The position numbers were made by a program, and so were the translations under genes. The notes below the pieces were generated by a model. That model did no database searches. It saw only the letters and a list, made by a program, of their open reading frames with translations, and was not told where the DNA came from. Of a DNA stretch of 64,000 nucleotides, positions 1 through 10,195 are shown piece by piece. The first letter of the stretch is position 1, and every line of letters begins with the position of its first letter. Source of the stretch: Epiperipatus broadwayi (Eukaryota; Onychophora; Udeonychophora; Euonychophora; Peripatidae); the NCBI GenBank assembly GCA_028023455.1, contig JAQFVV010000064.1, positions 2,825,825-2,889,824 on the forward strand, in the 5' to 3' direction.

Positions 1-1300
1 ATAATCTAATTGTGAAAAATTTATGATTCTGAAGCAGTTAATTTATTTAAAAGTCATTTTAATATTAAGGGTAGATGGTAGGTAAATGGAATTGTAGGTA
101 ATGTTTATTTTAAATATATTGTTTGTAGTTCTTTACACTTGAGAAGTCTACTTGTAGCACTGAAACCATTGATAGTGTTTTAGAGTTTATTTTTTTGCTA
201 GTCTGGCTGAGTTGTGAATTTGGCGTAATTTTATATATATTCAAGAAAGTCCTCATGAGACAGTAATTATCAAATTAATTTGTTTTGTCCATATTCTAAG
301 TCCACTAAGAACATGTTTTTCAAAATTAAGGCATTATCATAAAAATAAAAAATATTTTTTAAAAAAAATCAGTTGTTTGCAAAGACGTGATGTTTTTAAA
401 ACCTAAATGGGCTCAACCTGATATTTTAATTTTTACTCAGATGAAAAATGGTCCGAAATCTTTAGCTTTTCCTTTACTGCTGGCCACTAAACCCAACCAC
501 ACAATTGCAAATATCTTTAAAAAACTTCAATTTAGATGTGTAAAATTTTAAAATGACCTTAAGATTATAAAACCAATTAATATGTTGATCAATCTTCTCA
601 AAAGGACTCTGACGACTATTAAGATGCATTCTAACTCCAAGAAAAGAAAGGTAGAAAGCAAAAACAAATAATATCCTACACTAGAAATGAGTTTGTTCAT
701 ATTTACACAAACTAATCTGTGAACCACAAATATGTCTATACATAAAACATGCTGGTCCATTTTTTTATTTATTTGATATTTTATGAGGATGTTTTTAAAC
801 ATTTTTAGCAGCAAACTCTTTTTTCTAAAAGATTTCAATACCTTGCCTTATTGTGGCTCTTTATTATATCCCCAAACTCATCTTTCCAATTGAAAATAAT
901 CAATATTGCATTTCTTTAGAATGTCTTTAATATGATCTTAATAGCGCAAACACGTGCCTCTTCTACGAAAACTATGCTCAAATTTACTATAAAATATATA
1001 TTTTAATAAGAAATCTTGTGTGATAATTTCATGTGTCCAAACAAAGTAAGATTGCATTTTACTATCCAATAAGTTGAAGAAAACATTGATTAATCATCCC
1101 ATCGTAAGTTTAACATTTTATGAAGCATCCATCCTTATATGAAATTTTTCTAAAACCTTTTCGTTATGTCACCTTAAATTGGCTCACTTTCTAAAGTTAT
1201 TTATACTATATATAAACGACCTCATAATGAAAATTTAAATTAAAAATAGAGTTTAATTTATAAAGTTTGATTGAATACAAATATAATTTATATACCTGGA
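1..1300. other. AT-rich non-coding stretch, nothing recognised
   Basis: No credible coding region. The only long open frame, on the minus strand at 548-838, is low-complexity and rich in Leu, Ile and Phe, as expected by chance in AT-rich DNA. I see no repeat shared with the rest of the window. Confidence 0.6.
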
Positions 1301-1304
1301 GTTA

Positions 1305-1440
1305 TGTAATTATATAAGAGATTTGAACACAGACTTCTAAGTTTCCGTCAGCTATCCAATCTATCTCATACAACTGATACACATGACCACAGATATTCGT
1401 AAAAGATAAGTGATCTCCAATTCCGTGCTGAACCAGCACT
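1305..1440 (-). repeat. Hammerhead-repeat fragment, inverted arm
   Basis: On the minus strand this is the 3' third of the dispersed hammerhead repeat. It begins inside stem II of the ribozyme (AGTGCTGGTTCAGCAC), runs through the TTGGAGATCA segment and ends at the B-box-like GTGTTCAAATC. The CTGATG half of the core is missing because the copy is cut at 1440, where an opposite-strand copy begins. The two pieces form an inverted pair. No function can remain in this fragment. Confidence 0.75.
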
Positions 1441-1695
1441 GGAAGATGGAAGTATATTGAAGCCTATCCATTAAAGTTTAAAGATTTGCTATCTTAATAA
1501 AAACCGAGTACTGATTATATATGTGTGGGGGATGATGACCTACCAACTGATGAGAGCTGGTTCAGCACGAAATGCATATAATGGAGATTATTTATTTTTT
1601 ACACGTGTGTGGTCACGTGTATCGGTTGTACGAGATAGATTGGATAGCTGAAGGGAGCTTAAAAGTCTGGGTTCAAATCTCTTATAGAGTTTGAT
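1441..1695 (+). repeat. Hammerhead-repeat copy (partial, plus strand)
   Basis: Starts near the block CCATTAAAGTTTAAAGATTT shared by all copies, continues through a ribozyme-like core at 1531-1592, then an A-box-like TAGCTGAAGGG (about 1643-1653) and a B-box-like GGGTTCAAATC (about 1669-1679). The A-to-B spacing of about 15 bases is shorter than in a tRNA, so the tRNA-like part appears internally deleted. It is fused head to head with the minus-strand fragment at 1305-1440. Confidence 0.75.
1531..1592 (+). ncRNA. Hammerhead ribozyme, degenerate copy 1
   Basis: CTGATGAG is at 1547-1554 and GAAA at 1569-1572. Stem II (GAGCT with AGCAC around GGTTC) has one mismatched pair. Stem III is tgcata (1573-1578) with TA before the predicted cut. 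Stem I is CCAA (1543-1546) against ATGG (1581-1584), with one mismatch. All core nucleotides are present but two helices are weakened, so activity is doubtful. Confidence 0.6.
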
Positions 1696-1699
1696 TCAG

Positions 1700-2826
1700 T
1701 AAATGAAATTAAAGAGCTATTAGTTAGGGGGGGGGGGCACTGCAATTGAAGATTTAAAAAACAATTTACGCAAGGAAAAAATATTGATTTTTTTTTATTA
1801 TAAATTATGTTTGATTTAAATTATCAGGTTTGTTAATTAATTATTATACTTTTGAAATGCAATAGACAGTCTTTTATACGTCATTGACAAATCAGCAAGA
1901 AAATTTCATAACAATGGAAACTAATGAATTATCCTCACCCACTCTCTCATGAGAATCAATGATTAGAGCAAATTCACTATTTCGCTAACTTCATATCAAT
2001 TTAGAAACGGTTCAGCGTTTGATTAATCAATTTATTTAGTTGCAGAATGGAGGGAAACAATCTTTTTACATCCAAATTCTGATTTACAATTATTCATGGT
2101 TTGAATTAATAAGAACTGATTAGAAAGCAAATGCTAATAGTATAATTATAAAATAATTCCACATATAGTGGCTATGTTACATCTTCGAGAGCCCTCCCAC
2201 AGAGTGTTTAACGGAGCTCTTGTGATAAAAGAAAAATTGCCACATGGGGGCTATACTTTATATATACTAGAGATCGTTTATTAAGACCAATTACTGTAAA
2301 TGGATATATATAGTATTTCCATAAAACATTACAAACTATCACAAATAAAAAAACAATCGCTATGGGGGAGAGGTGTATGGGAGAGAGGTGCAGGGTTCTG
2401 CATCTTCTATTTACACCAGTGCACATGTAGAATTAAATGGTTAATAATGTACATGGGCACAAAAATTATAACAGCCTTATTACAACAATGACTTTAAGGC
2501 AGGTAATGTAGTAGAAAAGGGCCACTTTTAAAACCACAGCTATATGTTATAATACTATTAAATATAAACTATGTACATTAGCAGATGATATTGATATCAA
2601 AATAATTTATTGAATAATGAATCGTATATTACAGAACTACAGAAATAAATCTTTTAAGTCATTCAAGGTGATAAAGTGTAAATTGATTATTTATTAATTG
2701 TGCTTTGTATAAGAAACATGAAATATGTTTGTCTATTAGCTTTTAAAATCTAAGCCTATTATTAGAATAGTTTTTAAGTCGATATAATCAACATGCAACT
2801 TAATAAGTAAGAGGTTATTTTTTATG
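1700..2826. other. Non-coding stretch, nothing recognised
   Basis: Contains a G run at 1728-1737 and AT-rich unique sequence. The short overlapping open frames on both strands at 2208-2491 show no recognisable domain and look like chance. Confidence 0.55.
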
Positions 2827-2880
2827 CTTAATTTAGACTTTGTGTTTCTAAATACAGGTAGTGCTAGGTAAAAAGTTATC

Positions 2881-2990
2881 TTTTTTTTTTCATATGTCAT
2901 AGCATCGGCGGGGAGGCGAACCCGCAACAACCGTCTGCAACCAACTGCTTGCTTGCAAGATGGCTGCATTGACCTCTCGGCTAACAACGC
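2881..2990 (-). repeat. Retroposed tRNA-like sequence (short SINE or tRNA pseudogene), copy 1
   Basis: Read on the minus strand this has an A box (TTAGCCGAGAGG), a long region where a variable arm would sit, and a T arm with B box (GCGGGTTCGCCTCCCCGC, a 5-bp stem and 7-base loop). A class II (Leu/Ser-type) tRNA ancestry is suggested by GCCGAGAGG and the length. An A run (T run 2881-2890 on the plus strand) follows the 3' end, as in a retroposed copy. A direct repeat of about 40 bp (GCTTAATTTAGA...TTTCTAAATACA) flanks it at 2827-2870 and 2989-3031. A second copy is at 36753-36856. Confidence 0.6.
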
Positions 2991-3289
2991 TTAATTTAGA
3001 TCGTGTTTCTAAATACAAGTAGAGCTGTTTAAATATTCTAGTATTGATTTGTATTCTTTAAAAAAATATATAACAAATTTTAAGTTTTATAAAATGAATT
3101 TCTTAGCTTTTATCCCAAAAAGGCAGACACAATACAAATAGATAATCTATTCTTCTATCTCTTTAAACAACACAAATAAGAATACTTTTTAAACTATAAA
3201 CTGCTGGGAAAAAAAATTATTTTATTCAACTTCCTACACGTCTGTTGTCTCTTTGTATAGTCTGTTTGTATATTTAAAAACGGATCACT

Positions 3290-3545
3290 ATTTAATAGTT
3301 AAGTATTAGATAAATGCAGAGCTTGAGTTGGTATTCTAGATCTAGTATCTGAATATCCTAGCGCCTCACTGAGGAGAGCTATCAGCTCGAAACCAGTTTG
3401 GAGATAGGGATAATTCTAAATAGAGATTTTAAATGCTTATTGGAAAAGCTTATTAGAGCTATAAGCATGTTCATTATGTTACATTTGTAGTACAAGCTTA
3501 ATAAGTTAAGTCATGTGATGTATGACTTGATTTTCTTAATATATA
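3290..3545 (+). repeat. SINE-like dispersed repeat, family F, copy 1
   Basis: About 250 bp matching 22942-23165 closely. Shared blocks are GCRCCTCACTGAGGA, AACCAGTYTGGRG, TAGGGATA and a tail with TACAAGCTT and ATCATGTGA/GTCATGTGA. It has no coding capacity. A tRNA-like head is not visible, so it may be 5'-truncated or the tail of an unrecognised LINE. Confidence 0.6.
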
Positions 3546-5370
3546 TTTTAAATAAACTTTCTGCTATTTTTCCTTATACAACTATTACTTATTGACTTGC
3601 TATCAGTTTGAAATATTGTATAAATTTACAATTTGTGTTATGTATTTAAATTAATCTTTACAAATATGCTATTAAAATAGTCAAAACATGGTATAAACAT
3701 GAAAAATAATATTGGTGCATATTGTAAAATATATCATCTCTGTTTTTAAAGATAATTTCTTATACTTTTAAATGTATAATAATATTGAATTGCTAAATTA
3801 TTTTGTATAATGGAATTGACTAATGCTGCATGTATTGAGAGTTTGGATATTGTGTGGTTGAATGTGTTTAGTTTGATATCATTAATGCCAGTTGTAAATT
3901 CCCTATGGCTTCATTTTTATAATGACTTACTTTTGTAATAAATACTTTTATAAGAGTATGGGTGGTGTCATTATATCTTAATATGGTTAGAACAATGAAT
4001 TTGTATTAATGTTAAATATTTTATGTATGTGGTCTTAAGTATAGTTGCTATTTTAATGCTGTTACTGTAAGTACAATTTTAAATATTAAGTTTATATTAT
4101 CTTTATAAGCATTTCACCCATTGCTTCCTCTTGTAAATTCTCAGTGTATAGGTTTCTAGATTACTATTTATATCAGTGCTGGCTTAGTTTAGTTTGACAA
4201 TATGGTAACTTGTCAATCATGTATGTATTGATTGATTTAATGTGAGAATTTGAATATGAATATCTGTTACAATAACATTATGGTTCTTATTTTTAAATAA
4301 ATTATTTTATTTGTTAAATATAGATTTTATTTATTTTATTATTTGATTAATAATTTAAATAAAATTATAAAATATTGATATGCTAAATATAAGTATGAGT
4401 CACGCTGGATAAACTGGTCTCTTTTCTCCAGGACTTATTATTAAATGGAAGCATTTTTTTAATATAATGTATGGCTTCCCAATATTTGTGTTTGTGATTT
4501 TGCTTGTAACAACTTCTTTCTACAGGATTTGTTTTCATTAATTAAAAAATATCTATATAACCCATGTTAGGCTGTCATGTGTTTCCATGAGAATGTATAT
4601 TTGTCCGCAAGGCTGTCACATGTCAAATTCACAAATGATTAAAAAAATTATTATGTTTGTCCATAATGATGTCAATTTATAATTGAAAAATAAAAAAAAA
4701 CTTTAAATTTGTTTTTTTAAATAAATCACCATACCTAACTAAATCATAATTTATTTATATTATAAGCATTTAACTAAACTGTAATCTATATTATGAGTAT
4801 TTTATGCCAAAAAAAAATAATTCCACCCTTAAATAATTTTTATTAGGAAGCTTATTTTATGCAAAGGAAGTACTTCTGCCATTAATAGTTGTCATTGACA
4901 TTGTCAAATTTACATATTGTAATGATCAAATATGTACATTCGCATAACAAAATCTAGAACTTTAGTAAATCATCCCAAGGCCGACCATTATACAGTGGTG
5001 AAACCGCCAGTCTGATATAGCCCTAGTTCCTTTACTATTGCTCAGAGATTTACCACCTTACATATGACACATCTGAGTTTACAGCAGTATTTTCCTTCAC
5101 CACGTTCCAGCAGTAGAACAACAGTAGAGCAAAAGACTGGAAGAAAGTTAGCATTCTATCTAGTATAGCTATATAGATATCATGTGGCTAGGATATTATT
5201 ATTAAACAATGAAAAGATTTTTACTTATTAATAATAAATAATTACTAAATGATGGAATGATTATGAGTCAGTGAGCAAGACTAAGACAGGAAACGAAGTT
5301 AAATTTAAAACAAATTTAATTAAGTTAAATTTTGAAATAATAATTAAAGCAATATTACAATAGTTAGATG
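3546..5370. other. AT-rich non-coding stretch, nothing recognised
   Basis: No coding region longer than chance and no match to other repeats of the window. Several poly-A and poly-T runs. Confidence 0.5.
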
Positions 5371-5376
5371 CTTGGT

Positions 5377-5711
5377 CTCACACACAGGTGATTAAGGGAT
5401 AATTTACATTAAGTTTGGGTTCACACGCAAGTGATGGTTTGAGATATATAATTCTTTATGTCTGAGTTCTACATAACTTGGTTTACCTATATAGGTGGTG
5501 GGTGAAATCACTCGCAGGTGATTCTAAATTTCTAGTTACAAATTACTTGGTTTCATTTATATATGTTTATCACTCGTAGGTGATAATTTTAATATTTAGG
5601 CACTTCCGGTTTATATATAGCATTTTAATCACTCACAGGTGATTGCAGTTTTTAGGTTACAAATATTTAATTGACTTAGCTATATATACAGGTCTATCAC
5701 TCACAGGTGAT
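5377..5711. repeat. Degenerate tandem array of palindromic E-box-like motifs
   Basis: Six occurrences of a 16-base palindromic motif close to ATCACTCRCAGGTGAT lie at 5377, 5420, 5507, 5569, 5628 and 5696. The last four are nearly identical and 59-68 bases apart. The intervening DNA is partly repeated too (AGGTTACAAAT, CTTGGTTTAYATATA). Each motif contains an E-box-like CAGGTG or variant, the sequence class bound by Snail/ZEB-type factors. It is either an old minisatellite or a clustered regulatory element. Confidence 0.65.
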
Positions 5712-6160
5712 GAAATTATAATACATTAGAATTTGCATTTTCATGAGCTTTAATATTATTTTTATAACTAAATGAACTTGCTCATGATTATCTATGCCTA
5801 GTTTATGCTATAATAGGATCTAGATTTGCTTTATAGTTAGTGAAAGTGAATACAAACATTTATAAAAAACATAGTACTTAACTAAGTGCGAATAATCAAT
5901 ATATTCTCTATATAGCTAACATGCATATTAAATTGGATTCGAATTCAGATCAAAACTGAAAATAACAATTATAATGGTGGGATGAACTGATTATTGGCAG
6001 CCAGACTTCAGATACTAATCCGTATAGAAACATACAATTCTGAGACTTTTGCATCTCGTATATGTGCCTTATTCATGGGATTCTTACCAAGTAACGGTTC
6101 CCTTTTACCGAACTCATTGCTGTGAAATGAAAGACCTTTAGTCCAGATGATCGAGCAATT
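5712..6160. other. Non-coding, nothing recognised
   Basis: AT-rich unique sequence with no supported feature. Confidence 0.5.
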
Positions 6161-6179
6161 TATTTAAGTGAGAGTTTTA

Positions 6180-6360
6180 TGCTCTGAGGGAGTCTCATGC
6201 TCCATTCCTAAGGATGCAGAATGGAGAGGTTCGAACCCATCCACCATCTGAAGAAGATAATTGCCTGAACTAAGAATAATGGTGTAGCACGACCACATAC
6301 AACCATTGAAGAATACAGCAACAAGTGAGTATGCCATAGCGTTTCTTAAGGACACATATG
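6180..6360 (-). repeat. tRNA-derived SINE-like repeat
   Basis: On the minus strand there is an A-box-like TAGTTCAGGC (6272-6263) followed about 25-30 bases later by a perfect B box GGTTCGAACC (6238-6229). This is close to the geometry of an internal Pol III promoter. The flanks do not fold as a clean tRNA. The minus-strand open frame over it (6164-6355) is probably incidental. Confidence 0.45.
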
Positions 6361-7286
6361 CACCGCTGACAACATTATCATATAATAAAAATTACGACGC
6401 TAAATAATAGTTTCCTTCATGAAACTACCCAATATCAGTTCATATCATAGTATTTGTAATTATACTACTAAGGAAAATTTATGAATCCAAGTTATAAAGC
6501 TATCTATATAGGCTTTTACACTTCTAGGGAGGATTACAGCATATTGAGAGAAATTACAATATAGAATTATAGAGTTATGCTGCATTTTATTACTTCAACT
6601 GAATATTGATTAAATATTATATTTAAAAGCAAATCTATCTTAGAATAACTGTAAGCTTGTAATTATATCCCAATTAAGATATTTTATTCTTTTCAAAACA
6701 GAGCTTTAGTTTGTGCATCAATATGCGTGAAATTACATATATACGCAAAATTACATATATATGCATGAGAATACATATTTACTTCTTACCAATGATTTAA
6801 TTATAAATAAAACTCAGTTTTGAATACATATAGCATAAACAATAACATAATAGAAAATAATAAGATTTGGCATAGATCTAATTAAAAGGAGTGTAAGATT
6901 TAAAATAAGCTAAGATTTCACGTAAGTGAAATCTGAAATTTGGCTTTGTTTTAAAATAAAACTTAGGCAACATTAGCTGATATTTGATTGATTCAGTTTT
7001 GAGAATTATGAACTGTTTATAAAATTAATGATGGTAAACATTATCATTAACTTAAAATATATTAAATCACTTAGAAATTTGATTGTTATTTTAAAATAGA
7101 TCATTTTGAATTATTCGTGACAAAAGTTATATTGAAATATTTAAAATATAGATTTTAGCAATTTAAAATAAATATCTTTTAATTACTTAAAATAGGATGA
7201 ATACATAACTAAATCAATCATAACTAAATTCAGCAAGTAAACCAACAAATAAAGAAATCATATTAACACGTGAAATATGTTATTAA
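6361..7286. other. Non-coding, nothing recognised
   Basis: AT-rich sequence with no shared repeats. A TTAA lies at 7283-7286, just outside the left inverted arm. Confidence 0.5.
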
Positions 7287-7303
7287 TCCTTAAAATGCAT
7301 GAC

Positions 7304-8045
7304 TCGTCTAAAAACGAGAAGATTTGACATCACTCTAAATCGGCTACTTTTTATCCCACGTATACATATGATACGTCATTAGAAAGAAAATCAAAAGTTC
7401 TGTAAGATGGTGCCCTCTTCAGTATTAATTTACAAGTAAAAAATCAATAAAAATGACCATATATGTCAAACAAAACCAAAGCACCGCCTCCTCACCAACT
7501 TTTCTTGAATCTTATTGGCTGTCCCACTTCTGTCAGAAAGGGAAATGGCTGCCAAAAAGTAAAAAGTTACGTTCGTTTTGATTTTTATTACGAAAATGAT
7601 AAACGAATGTTTACAACATTTTAAACAATATTTGAATTGAATTACAAATTATTATTGATAAAATAATACTAAAAATCAAATTATTTTAGAAAAATAGTTA
7701 AGATATTACCAAGAATTATTTATTTATTGCTACATATTGATCGTAACGTTAAAGTGAAAAAAAAAAGATTGCTGACGCAATCTTTTTTGGTTGGTTGAAT
7801 AGCGGTTACTTTTATTTCACCGCAATTGAATATTTTTTAAATTATAAATCAAATTTTATTTTTGAAAAGATTTTCGTTTGCTTTTGTAATCTGACAATTC
7901 AGTAATATACTTTTTACAAACGAAACTAACGTATTTATATTATTAAAAGTGATCTATTTTAACAATAGATTTTGTTAAAGTTGTGAGTTGGCCAATTACA
8001 AGTTTTGATTTTTAACTCATTCGGCCAATTATATAATCATCGTTC
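7304..8045 (+). repeat. Left arm of large inverted repeat
   Basis: Matches the reverse complement of 12538-13260 along its length, at roughly 70% by eye. The best block is 7393-7447 (GTAAGATGGTGCCCTCTTC in the middle), with 52 of 55 positions identical to the other arm. A second block at 7321-7338 (TTGACATCACTCTAA) lies exactly 54 bases away in both arms. A CCAAT-box-like CTTATTGGCTG (7511-7521) is shared. The arm also holds a perfect small hairpin around GATTGCTGACGCAATC (7767-7782). No coding frame. Confidence 0.7.
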
Positions 8046-9250
8046 AAAGGGTTAATGCCAATATTAACTCAGATAAAATCATAAAGCAATTTGTAAATGA
8101 GTTTGTAAATCAGCTTATAAATTGTGTTAAATCATTTTAAATCAGGCAAGATTTTAAGATTGAAACAAAATAAAATTTACATTTAGAAGTAAGTTTAATT
8201 TACATTATTATTATGGCCATTGGTTTAGATTAAGCTAGCATTTTAGAGTTGAGTTTAGTTGAAAGCTTTAAAATTGAAGGAGTATTTACCATGTTCTTCT
8301 CTTTTCTATGCTGGCAAGTTATTTCTTCATCATGGGACTTATTTAGGTGGTGACGGTTGTTACTTCATCTTTTCCTGCATCAGGCAGCTTCTCATCAGAG
8401 GCAAGAAGGCAAGAATTTTAACCCTCTACCCCAACATCATCATCATCAATCAATTTATATGTACTTTGTTAAATTCTAATCATAGAGAGCTCTTCAAAAA
8501 TGGCTGCAGCAGCTTATATACCAGCGCACACCCCCATCCTTCATTATATTATTTTTAGATTCATTTTCTTAGCTTACTCGCTGTTTCTAAAATTTAGTAG
8601 GATCCCACTGTGATTATTTTTCACTTAGGTCTATTTTAACCTCCATGACATGTGGTAATTTATGCAATGTTTTTAATTTAAATCCAATTTTAACCTTTAA
8701 TTAAAATTGGATCAATTTTATAGTGAGAAAAATTAACTTTTCTGGTGTCATCCTTACTAGAAAAACAAATCTAAAATTATGGAAAAACATTTTGTTATAT
8801 ATGTAACTCGACCATTTAATTTAGCGATATATGCAGAATATAATAATTTCAAATATTATTAATTTAATAAGAAAAGAAATCTTAATGTTTAAATCCTATT
8901 AACATTATTCTTCTAGAATATATGTAGCCTTAAGTTATACATACAACTCGTTTTTCATTTATTTATTATTAGAAATATATATTTGTGCATTATAGAGGTT
9001 TACGTATATAAATGCAATTTTCTCTCTATATGTAGATATATGCACACATACATGGTTAACGTCTTTAGGTTTAAATTTAGCCAGGTTTTTATGATAATAT
9101 TAGCATGATATACGAGAATTTGGTGGTTATTACATATAAAAGAATACTACTATAAAATATAGTAGGTGAAACAGTTGGATTGTCAAAGCTGACTGTTTCA
9201 ATATGAAATATAACAGAATGACAGCCTTTCATGCCAGATACTAATTTAAC
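8046..9250. other. Interior of the inverted-repeat element, left part
   Basis: Mostly AT-rich. An open frame at 8259-8558 (99 codons, plus strand) contains GKLFLHHGTYLGGDGCYFIF and is less low-complexity than other chance frames. I cannot assign it and it has no clear neighbours. Its layout faintly recalls the N-terminal part of Elongator subunit ELP6, too weakly for a call. A short frame beginning MAAAAYIPAHTP starts at 8501 in another phase. It could be an exon, a decayed coding fragment or chance. Confidence 0.25.
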
Positions 9251-9255
9251 ATTTG

Positions 9256-9765
9256 TATTTTTATATTGGACTGTTTCCATCATCTAATATGAGTATTAAT
9301 TATCTTTACAAAAATTTAACTTTTTTTAAATATTCCAAATACATTCAACTGTTAGCAATAGCACATCAAACAGATTAGTAAGTGCACAATGTTTCAAGAG
9401 GTATTAATCTCCCTACTTCTTCAGATGTTGCTGGCCTGACCAGTGACAGTACTAGCATGGGATTTGAACCTGGACTCTTAGATTCTTGAGTATTGGATTT
9501 TAAAATAACACTGGCATTACCTTAAAATTTAATACTCAAAAATCTAAGAGTCCAGGTTTGAATACCATGCTAGTATTGTGGTCAGGCAGCAATACCTGAA
9601 GAAGAGGTGAGAATAATACCTCTTGAAAACATTGTGCATATACTAACCTGTTTGATGTACTATTACTAATACTTGAATGTATTTGGAATATTTAAATAAA
9701 ATTAAATTTTTCTAAAGACATTTAATAATCATATTTGATGATGGAAATAGTCCAATATAAAAATA
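9256..9765. repeat. Foldback pair of tRNA-derived SINEs (family B), copy 1
   Basis: Two arms of about 240 bp in head-to-head orientation (left 9256-9502, minus; right 9523-9762, plus). In the right arm, AGGTTTGAATACC is the B-box remnant near the centre, followed by CTGAAGAAG, CTTGAAAACATTGTGCATAT, CCTGTTTGATGTAC and the distal GTCCAATATAAAAATACAAC. The same family is a foldback at 58123-58562 and a single copy with an intact-looking tRNA head at 46640-46805. The arms can form one long hairpin. Confidence 0.75.
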
Positions 9766-9809
9766 CAACTAGAACACCATCATCACAAACATTCATAAAA
9801 ACACCAATT

Positions 9810-10195
9810 TAACATTTATTTATATAATATTAAAATCTTTTGTTCAATTAACATTAAATCTTAAAAAAAATTGTTAAAGCAACCATTTAAAAAAACTATT
9901 ACAAAAATGGCTGCCTTTTGGATCAGTGAGGAAGTAATTCTGCCACTAATAAACCATAATACAAAAGCAATACCTTTTAGACTGGATACATTTATCACAT
10001 TTATTTATATAAGCAACCAATTAAAAAAAATAATACAAAAATGACAGCCTTTCAGGCTGGGTACATTTCTCACATTTATTTATATAATATTAAAATCTTT
10101 TGCTTAATTTACATTAAATCTTAAAAATATTGTTATAAATATTGTTATAGTGACCAATTAAAAAAAATCCCAGTATTTATACGCTGGGTATATCT
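9810..10195 (+). repeat. Imperfect tandem repeat
   Basis: Blocks ACATTTATTTATATAATATT, AAATCTTTTG, ACATTAAATCTTAAAAA and ACAAAAATGRCWGCCTTT recur two or three times with variable loss of parts. A related piece is at 9215-9260. No coding potential. Confidence 0.5.

Noticed and set aside
5377-5711. CRISPR-like array (palindromic repeat with spacers of about 45 bases)
   Set aside because: The repeats are only 16 bases and imperfect, the spacers are themselves partly repeated, there are no cas genes, and the DNA is clearly eukaryotic.
6180-6360. Functional tRNA gene
   Set aside because: A and B boxes are present, but acceptor and anticodon stems do not form, so it is treated as a SINE remnant.
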